From the NCBI GenBank assembly GCA_012295275.1, contig CM022665.1, forward strand, positions 6,448,901 through 6,512,900: 64,000 nt of DNA, given 5' to 3'. Source of the stretch: Chrysomallon squamiferum (lineage: Eukaryota > Mollusca > Gastropoda > Neomphalida > Peltospiridae). Numbering within the stretch: the first letter of the stretch is position 1; the number at the start of each line of letters is the position of its first letter. Both the position numbers and the translations under genes were made by a program. The notes under the pieces are model-generated. The model saw only the letters and a list, made by a program, of their open reading frames with translations. It searched no databases and was not told the DNA's origin. Positions 1 through 10,893 of this stretch are shown piece after piece.

Positions 1-1255
1 TAGCCCTATGTTGCATTTCTTCGACGATCGGACTTGAACCTGTGTTTTCAAGATTGTTTGTACACAGACGACAAAGATCAGGTAAATTAAATATAAACAT
101 GTGTATATCTGACTTTAGAATTCACAGAACAGGATGTGCCTAAAAATGAATAGCAGATATGTCAAATCAAAAGTTTGGCGACTCTCCGCTTTTCTGTATT
201 TCTTTCCTGCTTATGACTTTTTGTCAGTTCCTGTTATAACGTCACTTATATTTACCATTTCTCTCGGAAACAAAACTAAATTAAGGTATGTATTATAATA
301 CATTTTGTTGTTTGGGTTGTACATTCTTTTTCTTCTTCTTCTTTTTTTTTTTTTTTTTTTTTTAATTAATTAATTTTTTTTAAATAAAACCAAATTAACA
401 AAACTGAAGAGAGGAAAAAGTGAACATCTGTAGAACATTTGGTGTTCATAGGGCGGAAATAACCCAAGTACTAACCGATTCGTATGTTGTTGAATTTTGA
501 TGATCCAACTAGAAACACTGTCTTCTGCGTAGTATGGACAACAGATGTAAGATGCAGATATATTTACATATACATATAATTATACCTTTTCAAACTTACA
601 GAATCAGGTGTACCTAAAAATGAAGAGCCAATACGAAAAACTGAAACTTTAACATCTTTTGGCTCTTCTGTTTCTTCTGCTTCCTGTCTGCATTGTTGTG
701 AAATCGTAAGCGGCTCTCACGATGCGACTGTATACATTAACATTTATATTTATTATTTTTATCGGAATTAGAAGTAACTTAACGAGTATGTATTATTATG
801 AGTTGTCTTTACGTTTATCAAATAAAAACAAATTTGTAAGAAATTTTTATTTTATTTTATTTTATTTTTTATTTTTTTTTTTTTTTAAATAAACATTTAA
901 AATAAACTAATATAATATGTAAAAATGTAATTAGAAAATTGTCAGGCAAAAACAAAAATCAAATGAACAAAACTAAAGAAACAGACAAATTAATTCCTAC
1001 AGAAATCTGTAATTTCATGTAATCATTCATTAAAGTAACGAGACCTATGTCGTTTAACTGCGGTGATCAAAAGAAACGCGATACTTCCAACGTTGTGTGG
1101 CCGTAAACAGCAGGCACAGTGATACATTTTGTATAAACAGGCGACCATTTTCTCTCTTGTTTCCATATAATTGCCTCATCAGGTTGCTGCGACGTCGTTT
1201 ATTCACTTTTTCATTTATTATTTATATCGACAACAGACGTAAATAAAGAGGTGTA
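1..1255 (+). repeat. Diverged tandem repeat array, three units
   Basis: Three stretches align in the same orientation: about 1-300, 380-800 and 955-1255. Units 1 and 2 share the anchor cctaaaaatgaa at 139-150 (exact) and 613-624 (exact), followed by a pyrimidine-rich block and a similar right end. Units 2 and 3 share an anchor of the form aaatNaacaaaactNaag at about 392 and 961. All three share a degenerate block starting near positions 6, 482 and 1044 (C-TATGT followed by a GATC/GATCC motif). Spacing is about 475 and 565 bp. The window starts inside unit 1. I do not recognise the family, and the alignment is by eye. Confidence 0.55.
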
Positions 1256-2044
1256 ATTGTAACACTCGGTTCTTGGACGGATGACCCACCTGGATTCACT
1301 AAGTTCTATAAATATTAACTATTTCTTTTTCATTTGTTTTATTCACTTGATTTTGTTTTCATTTGACGTTTTTCAAATTATATTTGCATGGATCCAGTTA
1401 GGAAATGAGGGACGACTTTTGTTTCCCCTTTACTAGTATGGAGTCAGAAACGTTTATTAGCGAGCCGTTATTAGGTTTCGAGCAGTTAAAATTTTAGTTT
1501 CTATTTTCTTTAATTATAGCTGATAATCTTGCTCATCTCTCAAAATCAACACATAATTATATTAAGATATCTTCAGACACTCCTTCTTTAATGATTTAAT
1601 AGCTTTAGACGGGGGTGTGCATTCTGGCAAGTTATCAGGGTGGTAAGGATGGCTCGGTAAATCAGTACAAACTGAAGTAGTTTGTGTTGCGAAAATTTTA
1701 CGGTAGGCCTGAATGAGGGTAGGTAATAGACAGTTCAGTACTTTATTTTTATTATTATTATCTGACCCCAATAACAAACTGCTTTTTTCACATTAGAAAA
1801 CAACAACAACAACAACAATAACAACAACAATAATAATAATAATAATAATAATAATATTCATGGAGGGACGAACAAACTAACGGACTGAGAGTACCCTTAA
1901 TTCCTAAAACCCGTTTCCCTCCATGTACGAAACCTTTTTTTTTTTTTTTTTTGCATACAAATATTTATTTTTTAAAGTTTGTTCCATTAATTTATTCTCA
2001 TAAATCTGTGATCATTCGATAAATATATTAAGAATGCAGAATAT

Positions 2045-2400
2045 GACGCACCTCTTAATATACTTCTGTTTTCGAGATAAATAATAATGTAAATAACTAT
2101 AAACATTAGTGTATAGAACTGCATTCGGGAAGGCGCTTACGACATTACAACAATGCAGTGACGCAACGTCATTATTTGGAAGCACGCGAGAAAGACAGAA
2201 GAGCGGAATGTTGCCAAATTTTAAATCTTTTATCAGCTATTCGTTTTGAGGCACATCCGGTTTTGTGAAAAGGCTATTATGTATGTGTACAAATATCTGT
2301 AATTTATCGTTGTTGTTCATGGCCTACCGCGTTGAAATCTGTGGTTCTCATCCATTCAGCGAGATTAAACAACGGATGATTCGATTTTCTCTTAAGGGAA
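2045..2400 (-). repeat. Inverted copy of the left-flank repeat
   Basis: Read on the minus strand, this segment matches unit 2 of the array at 380-800. It has the upstream ACAGATA.. and CCTTTTCA blocks, then cctcaaaacgaa (2240-2251) in place of cctaaaaatgaa, then CGCTCTTCTGTCTTTCT, then GCATTGTTGT with GTCGTAAGCG. The right end has the ATTATTTATCTCG and AGAAG..TTAAGAGGTG blocks seen in the other units. It is separated from the direct units by about 800 bp. It may be a dispersed rather than strictly tandem element. Confidence 0.5.
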
Positions 2401-2629
2401 GCTTATTAACTTCAGAACGGATTTACAAATATCGTGATTAATGTAAAATTAAAGTTGAAATAAGTCTTATTATAAACAAATAAACAAAAATATGAGAGTA
2501 ATCTTCTCTAGTCTTTATTTTGACGTTGTTGTTGTTTTTATTATTCCAAAATGACCTTACTTATTCTTACAACTGGAACAATTGAAAACTAGGCCTAAAT
2601 ATGATTACAACTTGCATAACTGAATGTAA

Positions 2630-2662
<33 letters not shown>

Positions 2663-3162
2663 CAATCCTCCCAATGATGAAAAAGAATTTATAAAATGTG
2701 ATATCATTATACAAAATGTAGGTTTATAAATTTGTGTTTTTAGTTACTGGTCATTCACCAGAACCTTGTTTCTATAAGTGGTTTAAACTTCATATATAAA
2801 TGATACACAAAATATATGTAAGGTAAATATGAGCTGTAATGAATTCTTCAATATGCAATAAAAGCCATGTAGTTTCATCTACCTAAGAAAAAGCAATTAA
2901 ATCTATCTCTTGTGAATTCGACTTATATATATATATATAACTTATTACGTCGATACCTTAATTTAAAAGTAATTATAATATATATATATGAAACATACCG
3001 AAAAGGTAAATAATAGTAAAGGTTAGAGATACAGCTATAGAAAGAAGGTTGTAAACTGATAGATACCAAATCTTGCAAATATAATTTTTTTTATTTTCCG
3101 TAACACTGCATGCGTTGCGATGCTCCTGCTTATTAGTGTAAATATAGCAAAGAAGAAATAAA

Positions 3163-6100
3163 ATGGCAGCGCCCTTGTGGTCGCAGTTTCAAGTTGTATG
3201 TAATCAGTTTTTTAGGTAAGCACTATAAAATGTAATATAGACTTACATTTTTATTACCATGTGTTGGTACATCAAAGTTATAATCGACTTATAACAGAAT
3301 AATGTTTGTTAGTGTCGTAATCTTAGTATAAAAAGTTGACCTTCTGCTTTCAGAAAGTCTGACGTCTGATCTCGTTCTCTTGAAAATCATGATCGCTTAC
3401 CCAAAGACAGATACACTACTTATTTTTAGTTGTTGTTTATTTTGTGTTTTGATTTCCTTCGATTGTTCCAGCTTTTAAATTCGTTTTCCAGCTGCTACGT
3501 TTCTTCAGGATTATTGTATTATATAAAACTGCATTGTGATCTTTTCTCTTATTCTACATAATTCTGATAATAGATTGTACTTTAGGTTGCTTGAAATCAC
3601 TGGGCGCATTAATGGTTTTGATATTCAAGGACAATTTCTCAACATCAAGAACTGGTTCATTATCATTCAAAACTTTGCTATCTGATCATGATTCTCTCTG
3701 TTCATCGAAATCAATGGTGTATTTAAGTAATGCACAAAATGGTTGAGGATTGCTCTCTTCTCCCCAGCACTTCCATAGAGTTGTTGGCATTCTCTGTGAC
3801 TGCAAATACTATACCTCTCATAGTAGATAGATGCAGGTTTAGCCACTTCTGACAAATCTGCAGGCTCCACATGATACTTCTTGGATGTTGTGAAGGCATC
3901 ACGTTTGTCATCTTTATCATTATTTTTCCAGGAGCAAGAAACCTGTTGATGATGGCACTATAAATCCCTCACACACACTTATATATGATTTGACCACCAA
4001 CACTTGCCATCATTAGCTGGTACACTGAAAAATGTTTCTTCAGTTCATTAACTGGGTTAATAAAAAACCCACTAATTGTAATTAATTAGCCTAACTGATT
4101 GCAAGTCGATTTAATCTGGTTTATATACTGTCAGAAAAAAGTAACTGTGTACAATTATCATGTTGATAAAAACATAATTTCAAGACATAAAATGATCAGA
4201 TAGCATTGTTTATTATGCAATTCTGCAAAATGTTAATTTGTTTAAAATGTCACAGCATCCATCACTTCATCGGTATTGGGGATGAACTATTATTCAGGAA
4301 ATTAATGCAAAAAACATGTCCATATGCAATCACAAAATTTTTATGTTGTAAACATTTTAAAGGTAGCAAGAGAAACAACTAAAATAACACTCCAGAGATA
4401 CTAACAGTTTATAAATCAAGCAATGGACTAAAAATAATTTTCAGTCACGTGTTTGGTTTGCCTAGAGTAGCCGACATATGGTTATGATGGTAATTTGATG
4501 TTCTGTTTTTGACAGGAGTAGCCAACTGGAAATAATTTTCTGTCATGTTTTTGGTTTGTCCAGGGTAGCCAACTGGAAATGATTTGGTGTTGCAGTAGTT
4601 TTCTTAATTACACCATATATTGGGTATTATCCAATTTATGTACACATCAGACATTGCATATATACATTACTGGATGAAAATCACTGGTCCACTTGAATCT
4701 GATGTACATGAGATTTACTGTATATACTGGAATTTTAACTGGGATTGCAAACCAATTAATATATATTGAAATTTTAATTGTTGATGGTGATTAGATTATA
4801 GTTATACACTTAATGGTCTCTGTGATTACTTCTGGGCTCTGATTACATTCTTTTGATGTGTTGGTCAGTTATGATTAGATTCTAATTAAACCCTTTTGTT
4901 CCAGTGATTGCTAATAAATAGTCAGATTAACAAGGAGATTGCATCCTATTTCAAACTATTCTGTCAAGGCTCTTCCCATTGTAAAGAGCAAACTGTTGTA
5001 TGAGTGTTTATACTTGCAAAAAAGATAGAGAAAATGCAGCTTTTACAGAAAAGGAAAAAAATAAGACTTAACTATCTTTAAAAACAGAAATTCTCTCTTC
5101 CCTTTATGACTTTGTATTATCATTTTAACAGTTCCAACACAATAATTGAAAAGAAAGCTCTTGTAACCTTTTTTTAAACACTGCATCAGAAAACAAAGCT
5201 AGATATGTTGTGGTCAGTTGTGATGAAATTTCACAAAGAGCACTAAAGAGCTAACAGAGGCTTGGGACAAGTTCAGATTTTACAACCACCTCATCCTGCA
5301 GCCATGTTCTGGACAAACATTTCTGTCTGATCTAATACATACATATCTTTATTTCTCAACCAAATGCCACCAAATTCACAGAAATCATATAAAATGAATT
5401 GTAAAATAATTTTGGATGCAACTGGTCACAGTTTAAGTCTTTATGAGATATTTGTCAGAACTACAACCTTGGTGAAGTTTGTTTTTTTCCAGTTATTCTG
5501 GACACTGTCACTGTCTAAACATTCTAAATACTCACTGAAAAATATACACATTCACTTAGTGTCAGATAACTTCCTTTTCTTTCTAAACCATAAAATTTTG
5601 TATATTTTCAGATTGTCTGTGTCATCAGCAGTGAAACCTCTACAGTACCAATGTCTCCATACACAAAGGAATCCACTTCTGTTTCGTGCAACGCCTTTGC
5701 TTAGGTTAGTATACATCACTTTGTCCACAGCAGTATATATTTTTTTTATAATTTATAAAAAAAGAAAAAAGGTTTAAATACACTCCAGCTTAGAAAATAT
5801 TGCCAAAGGTAAATACATTATTGGAGGAGTAATAAGCAGTATCAATATTACACTTAACTAAAGTTAAATTAAAAGTGAAACAGTATTCAATTAACCATGC
5901 AGAAGTATATTTTCTGTCTTCTTTATTTCTACAATTAAGATTATTAACATTTGAAAAATCTTTGCTTTACTTTTTTAAATTTATAAACAAGAACATTAAT
6001 TTAGAAATTATAAATCTTTTATAGTGCTGAGCCAATGAAGAAAAAGAAACGTGTTGATCCAACTTTACTTTTGCATCGAGAACAAAAAAAGAAGAAACGA

Positions 6101-7628
6101 ATAGAAAAACAGATCAAGAGATTGGAGAAACAGGGCCGACAGTTAAAACCTATAATGGAAATTGAAGGAGAACCAAAATTAAGACATGAAATTCAGTGAG
6201 TATTATAATCTCTATTCATATGTAATATGTAACAAAAGATGATTATCCTTAAACATAAGATCGTTTTTACACTGTATAATGATGTGTTTGAAGCTGTTTT
6301 CTTTGGATATATTTGTGATTAAAATCAATAACAGAAAATTTGTAATTCCTTACACAGCATACTAGTACATATGATATTAATTCTTTCACTGGTAATGTTA
6401 AAATGCATAATTATTCAGGTATATTTAAACATGTAAAATAACATTAAAGCAGATCTAATTTTTGTATCAAGACATTAAATATATTGTTGAAGTGCAGTAC
6501 ATATCTTAACAGTCTGTGTTAATTATACCTGCAGACTACGCAAACGAGAAACAAAGCCTTTGATGTTTGAAGAAGGTGAAGCTCGAATAGCATTACACAA
6601 ATCATGGTGTCATTACAAACTCAAAGAACACATTAATGAACTGACAGTAATAAGTCAAGCCATCGAGGCCCAGCAGAGGGCACTCACAGAACTAAGAAAT
6701 GAATCTGAGGATCTGTATCAGCAAGCAATTATGGTAAAAACAAGACAATTTTATAATTAAAGCCACCTGTAATGATTGAATAAAATGATCATTAAATATT
6801 ACTAATTTAGCTGAAGAGAAATGTTATTTCTTTATCTGATATCAGGATAAAAAATTTTTTTTTTTTTTTTTTAGAATTTTGATCTAAGAAAAAAGTTACT
6901 TATATTTTAAAATGAATAAAAAGAATTATCCAGGTTTTTATATATACTGTGGTACCTCAACTTGTGAATGTTTTGAGTTACAAGCAGTCATCTGGGCAGT
7001 TTTGCTTTTGAGTTATGATCCAAAATCTGAGTTATGAGTAAGCTTCATAAAAACATAAGCAAAGTGTGCATCTAGTCGACTTGGCTAGGTAGTAGAAGCT
7101 TAGTACTTCTACAATATGTACCGTACTGAAGCAGGAGTCAATAAAGGCTATAACTCCAGCCAAAGGAATTAAAATAATTTGTCCGATCTCCAAGATACTT
7201 TTACAAAACCAATTTATTTTGATATTCTCTTTTATTTATATACAATATTTATCATTTATAAATACCTTTTTCTTATTTAAACACATATTACAAAAAAAAT
7301 TGTGGTTTTAGGGGGACTGGAATGGATTAATGGTATTTCAATTAATTTCATTTGGGAAAATTGATTTGATATACGAGCAAACTGAGTTACAAACTCGGTC
7401 ATGGAATGAATTAAACTCGTAAGTCAAGGTACCATTGTATATGTGTATGTATATATATATATATCAATTATAAGCTGTTTTAATTTAATTTTTAATCCGT
7501 TTCTCTTTCTCAAGGTGGATGAAGGATTAATTCCCATTGTTTTACAAGGACCTGTACACACACCTCCAAAGGATGATTATGAGCCTCCTGATGGAGATTA
7601 TATTGATACAACAAAAACTTATAAATAA
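3163..7628 (+). CDS. MRPL40: Mitochondrial ribosomal protein mL40 (large subunit)
   Basis: Component of the mitochondrial ribosome large subunit, acting in the mitochondrial matrix. Exons: 3163-3215, 5612-5704, 6025-6195, 6535-6733 and 7515-7628, giving 630 nt or 209 aa, close to human MRPL40 (206 aa). Exon 1 (start MAAPLW) was chosen because its donor (TTAG|GTAAGC) leaves the phase that exon 2 needs. The N-terminus is basic and hydrophobic, as expected for a mitochondrial targeting sequence. Family-diagnostic parts are the lysine-rich block KKKKRVDPTLLLHREQKKKK, the helix containing EAQQRALTEL, and the C-terminal tail (GPVHTPP, YEPPDGDY), which matches the GPHYTPP..YQPPEGRY tail of the vertebrate protein. 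The gene is convergent with the CARD gene. Exons 2-5 are secure; the 53-nt first exon is inferred. Confidence 0.9.
3660..3960 (-). other. Unidentified coding-like island in mL40 intron 1
   Basis: On the minus strand, two overlapping frames stay open here (about 65-70 codons each), and base composition is less AT-rich than the surroundings. The translations contain HVEPADLSEVAKPASIYY or, in the other frame, SIMWSLQICQKWLNLHL. I recognise neither. It could be a degraded transposon or retrogene fragment. There is no start codon context or splice structure to support a real gene. Confidence 0.2.
4430..4585 (+). repeat. Short imperfect tandem repeats in mL40 intron 1
   Basis: The segment starting at 4431 (AAAATAATTTTC...TTTGGTTTGCC...GTAGCC) recurs imperfectly from 4530 (AAATAATTTTC...TTTGGTTTGTCC...GTAGCC). 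The motif GTAGCCAACTGGAAAT also occurs twice, at about 4518 and 4565. This looks like a small local duplication of about 99 bp with a nested 47-bp step. I see no coding content. Confidence 0.5.
6945..7439. mobile_element. MITE-like element with terminal inverted repeats
   Basis: The left end reads TACTGTGGTACCTCAACTTG. The right end, reverse-complemented, reads TACAATGGTACCTTGACTTA, so the two ends form inverted repeats of about 25 bp that begin and end with TA. Related sub-terminal motifs (TGAGTTACAAGC on the left, GAGTTACAAACTCGG on the right) recur inside. There is no coding capacity over about 495 bp. Size, inverted repeats and flanking TA suggest a non-autonomous Tc1/mariner-type element. 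It sits in the last intron of mL40 and does not disturb the exons. Confidence 0.65.
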
Positions 7629-7951
7629 GTAATAATGCTGCTTTTCAGTAGACCGTGTAATGTTTGGCAGAAACATCTTCTGATGAAAAAAGGCAATTAC
7701 TAATTATAAAACATTATAATTAATGATAACATTAGTAAGATTCATTTTAAACTGAAATTTAGTTTTCTATGAATATTTTCAGATTATGTAATGTTGATTT
7801 ATTTTTATGCAACTATTCATGGTCATGTTGAATAAGTAACATTTTATTCTTTTCACTGTAAGTTTTTAAATTAAAAACTGAAATTTTGTAACTGTCTTAT
7901 TAGTTTGTATACATATCTATGTTCCAATCATAAACTGTAAATGAGGTAATT

Positions 7952-7957
7952 AATAAA
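7952..7957 (+). terminator. Candidate polyadenylation signal of mL40
   Basis: AATAAA lies 324 bp after the mL40 stop codon and before the convergent CARD-gene 3' end. The position is plausible for 3' end formation. There is no transcript evidence. Confidence 0.45.
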
Positions 7958-8341
7958 ATGCATATTGTATTATTTGGTGAGGGTTTTTGCATGGGTGTTT
8001 TTTGTTTTTTTTTCCCAACAAATTTTTTGCTTTAATGTATTAAGACCTGTGTGCAATACTTGGTAACCCACATTTTATACATGGATTTTTTTGACAGCAT
8101 TATAACCAGTAAACAACACTGGATTTAATAAAGCAAATTTTACCTTAATTTTCATTTAAATCTGAATTGAATGTTTATGATGGGTTTAATAAATACATGG
8201 TTATGCACATACATATAGAATGTTAATATATCTAGCCAGAAATCAACAAAATGGTTCATTTTTGCTTTTGAATGAGAATAAATAAATTATACCTATAATA
8301 TTCAGTTAGGTAGATGCATAAACACTAACATTATATGTATT

Positions 8342-8540
8342 TAAAATAAAATAACAAAAACATTCTTTTTTAATAATTTTATTGAATCAAAATAGTGTAA
8401 AAACATTATAAAAGTTCAGTTTATACAAGTGATAAATCAAATAAAATAAAATAACAAAAACATTCTTTTTTAATAATTTTATTGAATCAAAATAGTGTAA
8501 AAACATTATAAAAGTTCAGTTTATACAAGTGATAAATCAA
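8342..8540. repeat. Exact 100-bp tandem duplication
   Basis: A block beginning ATAACAAAAACATTC occurs at 8351 and again at 8451, and the copies appear identical for about 97-100 bp. Each copy carries TTTATT (AATAAA on the minus strand), at 8378-8383 and 8478-8483. This gives the CARD gene two candidate polyadenylation signals exactly 100 bp apart. Such perfect identity means either a very recent duplication or an assembly artefact. Confidence 0.85.
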
Positions 8541-8793
8541 AACTTCTTTGAAAATATATATATATTTTAAGACATATTTTAGATGTTAATGTACTGATAA
8601 AGTCTTCTGAAGCACCACAGCTGCAGACAGACATTATTTCATAGAAACATTAGGTCTGATTCTAACTGGTAATATAAATTATCTTACAAAGCTTCTACCT
8701 TCTTTATCTGGAATGATGTAAATTATCACATTTGAACAAACCTTTGAATGGTTAAGCAAAAACTTGTTTTCTTCTTAAAACCTGGAATAACAG

Positions 8794-10669
8794 TCATGTG
8801 TTTGCCAATCTTGATGATGAGCCACTTGAAGAACACTCTTCACCCGTATTGGCTGTTGACTGTTCACAGAAAGCTCTTAGAGCATGGATCAGTTCTAATG
8901 AATTATTAATGTTAGTTGTTGTCTGAGCCATTTCACTGCAAAACTGGTCAAAAGATTCACGAGAATCATCTTTCCTACGAATATTTCCAAAAGCACTTTC
9001 AGCCATGAGTACAATTTGGTTTTGTACATCCTCCAAAGTACAAACATGTTCTTTTTCAGCTTCCACATTCAGCTGGCTATTTTCTTCTTTTTCTTCCTCA
9101 ACTAAAATGAAATGACCATTTCAACATGCAATGAACATTTTGAAAATCTTAGTAAATACTGTTAACTTTATACTTACCTTGAACAAGATGCTGTTTATAG
9201 TTCACAAAATAAACATAAAAATAAACTGTATAATTATATCATTAATTCTCAAAATTTCATATAATGTTTTACTAGATGGCACTTTAATATTATACAAAAT
9301 TTGTTTATTATTTTAACCACTACTGTAAAAGAATTCACACAAGATTATCTAAAATGAAACTAAGCTGCACAACAAATATATTCGTGAAAAAGCAAAAAAG
9401 GAATTCATGGTTTATGTTTGAAAATAATAAATTAAATTCATAATTACCATTTCAAAAATGAAAATGTCAGCTGATCCTACACTGGATATGTTTGTAAACA
9501 GATTTACTTCAGATTATACAGTAATTTTTGAAATGGAGTGAACTACCAAATTTGTTTCAATTTTTAATAATACTGAATAAAATAAATAGATTCTAAAACT
9601 GAATGAATAAAAAGTTACCTTCCACTTTCAACTTTTTGGGGACAGGTTCTAAAGATAGTGAATCTACAGGAAGCTCCAGCAGTTTGGAAAGGTGGTCTTG
9701 CTGTGTCTTTTTCAAGGATTCAACCAAAACTTGAAATGCTCGATCTGATCGCCGGACAATATAATCTAATAATTCTTCATTAGCTGATTCTCTTGACTTC
9801 TCTTTTAAGCGACTTATTTCAGACAGTGTCAAGATCTTTTGAGAAACAAATTCATTGTAAATTTCATCTGGTGTCATGTCACTGACAAGTAATGGACGCT
9901 GCTTGTTAATAAGCTGTTTTTTCTTTGCACTCATCACATGTTCCACTTCAAATAAAATAAAATTTATTTAGCCAAATCAGTAAAATTATGACAAGACATA
10001 TTTTTTGTTTGTTTTTACTCTACTGTAACTTAGTTAAATGATTATGCTAATTCTGTCTCTTTAAAAAACAACTTTGATGCCTATTTTACTTAAATAACAT
10101 TTCATTAGGGATATAATTCAATATCTTAATATTTTTAGTTTTATAAACATGAGAATAACTCGAAACAAATATTAAAATATTGAATTTTCACAATTATCAT
10201 CTGATTAACCATATAACAACATTAATTATACATCTTAAAGTGATCATACACAACTCAAATATGATTTCTGACATTAATCATACTAAAGTAACCTACCTAA
10301 ACTTTTATTTTTATCTTCTTTTGTTTCTCCAAGTTCCAACAAATCTGCCAGATGACCCTGACATGTCAATTTTAAGGATTCTACCAGAGTTGTGAATGCT
10401 AAGTCTGACTTTCTCATGATATGTCCAATCAGTTCAGTGTTAATAGTTTCCCATGTAGTACCAGCTCTTATGCGACGTACATCCATAGATGTGAGTGTAT
10501 CTTTTGAAATCAGTATATTAAACATGTCATCTGGGACCATGTTCTCCACAAGAATGGTTAAATTGTCTTTAAGAATTTGTTTATGAACACTGGACATCAA
10601 GCTGTCACTAGCTGAAAAATAAATCATAAACTAATAGGTTACCTTCTTACAGATAACACAAATATAGGA

Positions 10670-10712
<43 letters not shown>

Positions 10713-10893
10713 ATTTTTATGGTAGGGTTTTGGTGGGATTTTTAAAAAACACAAAAATAATACCATTTGATTCCACATTATGTTCTTTTTCTTCTAACTT
10801 CTCTAAGTTGCATGACTGACTCTTCTCCAGCTGATTAGAAAACTGACTCTTCAGGAGATCAAACATTGCCACTTTTTCATCCATTGTTGTCAT
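8794..10893 (-). CDS. Tandem CARD-domain protein
   Basis: Four exons read on the minus strand: 10893-10764, 10611-10297, 9945-9619 and 9101-8794, giving 1080 nt or 359 aa. Exon 1 gives a short acidic/basic N-terminus starting MTTMDEK (a second ATG is three codons in). Exons 2 and 3 each encode one CARD, an about 90-residue death-fold adaptor domain. CARD1 contains ILKDNLTILV, RRIRAG and AFTTLVESLK; CARD2 contains LINKQRPLLV, SRLKEK and AFQVLVESLK; both end in a HL..LLEL helix. Exon 4 encodes an acidic linker (EEEKEEN) and a helical region of about 70 residues with a Ser-rich tail. I see no caspase, kinase, NACHT or helicase domain. The likely role is a homotypic CARD adaptor in apoptosis or innate immunity, which is inference from the fold. 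No gene symbol is assigned. Confidence 0.8.
10668..10711. repeat. (TA)n(CA)n microsatellite
   Basis: A run of TA dinucleotides passes into a run of CA dinucleotides within intron 1 of the CARD gene, about 44 bp in all. It is a simple sequence repeat. Confidence 0.9.

Larger units (their letters stand above)
1..3162. other. Gene-free left flank with diverged repeats
   Basis: I see no coding exon in this stretch. It is AT-rich, with poly-T tracts near 340-363 and 872-886 and a poly-A run near 2631-2660. A (CAA)n/(TAA)n microsatellite lies at 1801-1856. Several stretches resemble one another (see the repeat entries). The short open frames here are low-complexity and carry no recognisable domain. 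The last few hundred bases should include the mL40 promoter, but I could not identify specific elements. Confidence 0.6.
7629..8793. other. Convergent 3' region between mL40 and CARD genes
   Basis: No coding sequence is seen. The region should hold the 3' untranslated tails of both flanking genes, with a plus-strand AATAAA at 7952-7957 and minus-strand AATAAA signals inside the duplicated segment at 8342-8540. The rest is AT-rich. Confidence 0.6.

Noticed and set aside
1-60. Possible tRNA on the minus strand, from a B-box-like GGACTTGAACC at 30-40
   Set aside because: The flanking bases do not form a T-arm stem and no acceptor or anticodon arm can be drawn. The same position in the other repeat units lacks the motif.
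5364-5777. A 137-codon plus-strand open frame taken as a gene by itself
   Set aside because: Only its 5612-5704 part is real coding sequence (mL40 exon 2). The rest is read-through into flanking introns.
10283-10627. Met codon in the frame before CARD1 as the gene start
   Set aside because: That Met lies upstream of the splice acceptor (intron sequence). Exon 1 at 10893-10764 joins in the correct phase and supplies a better start.
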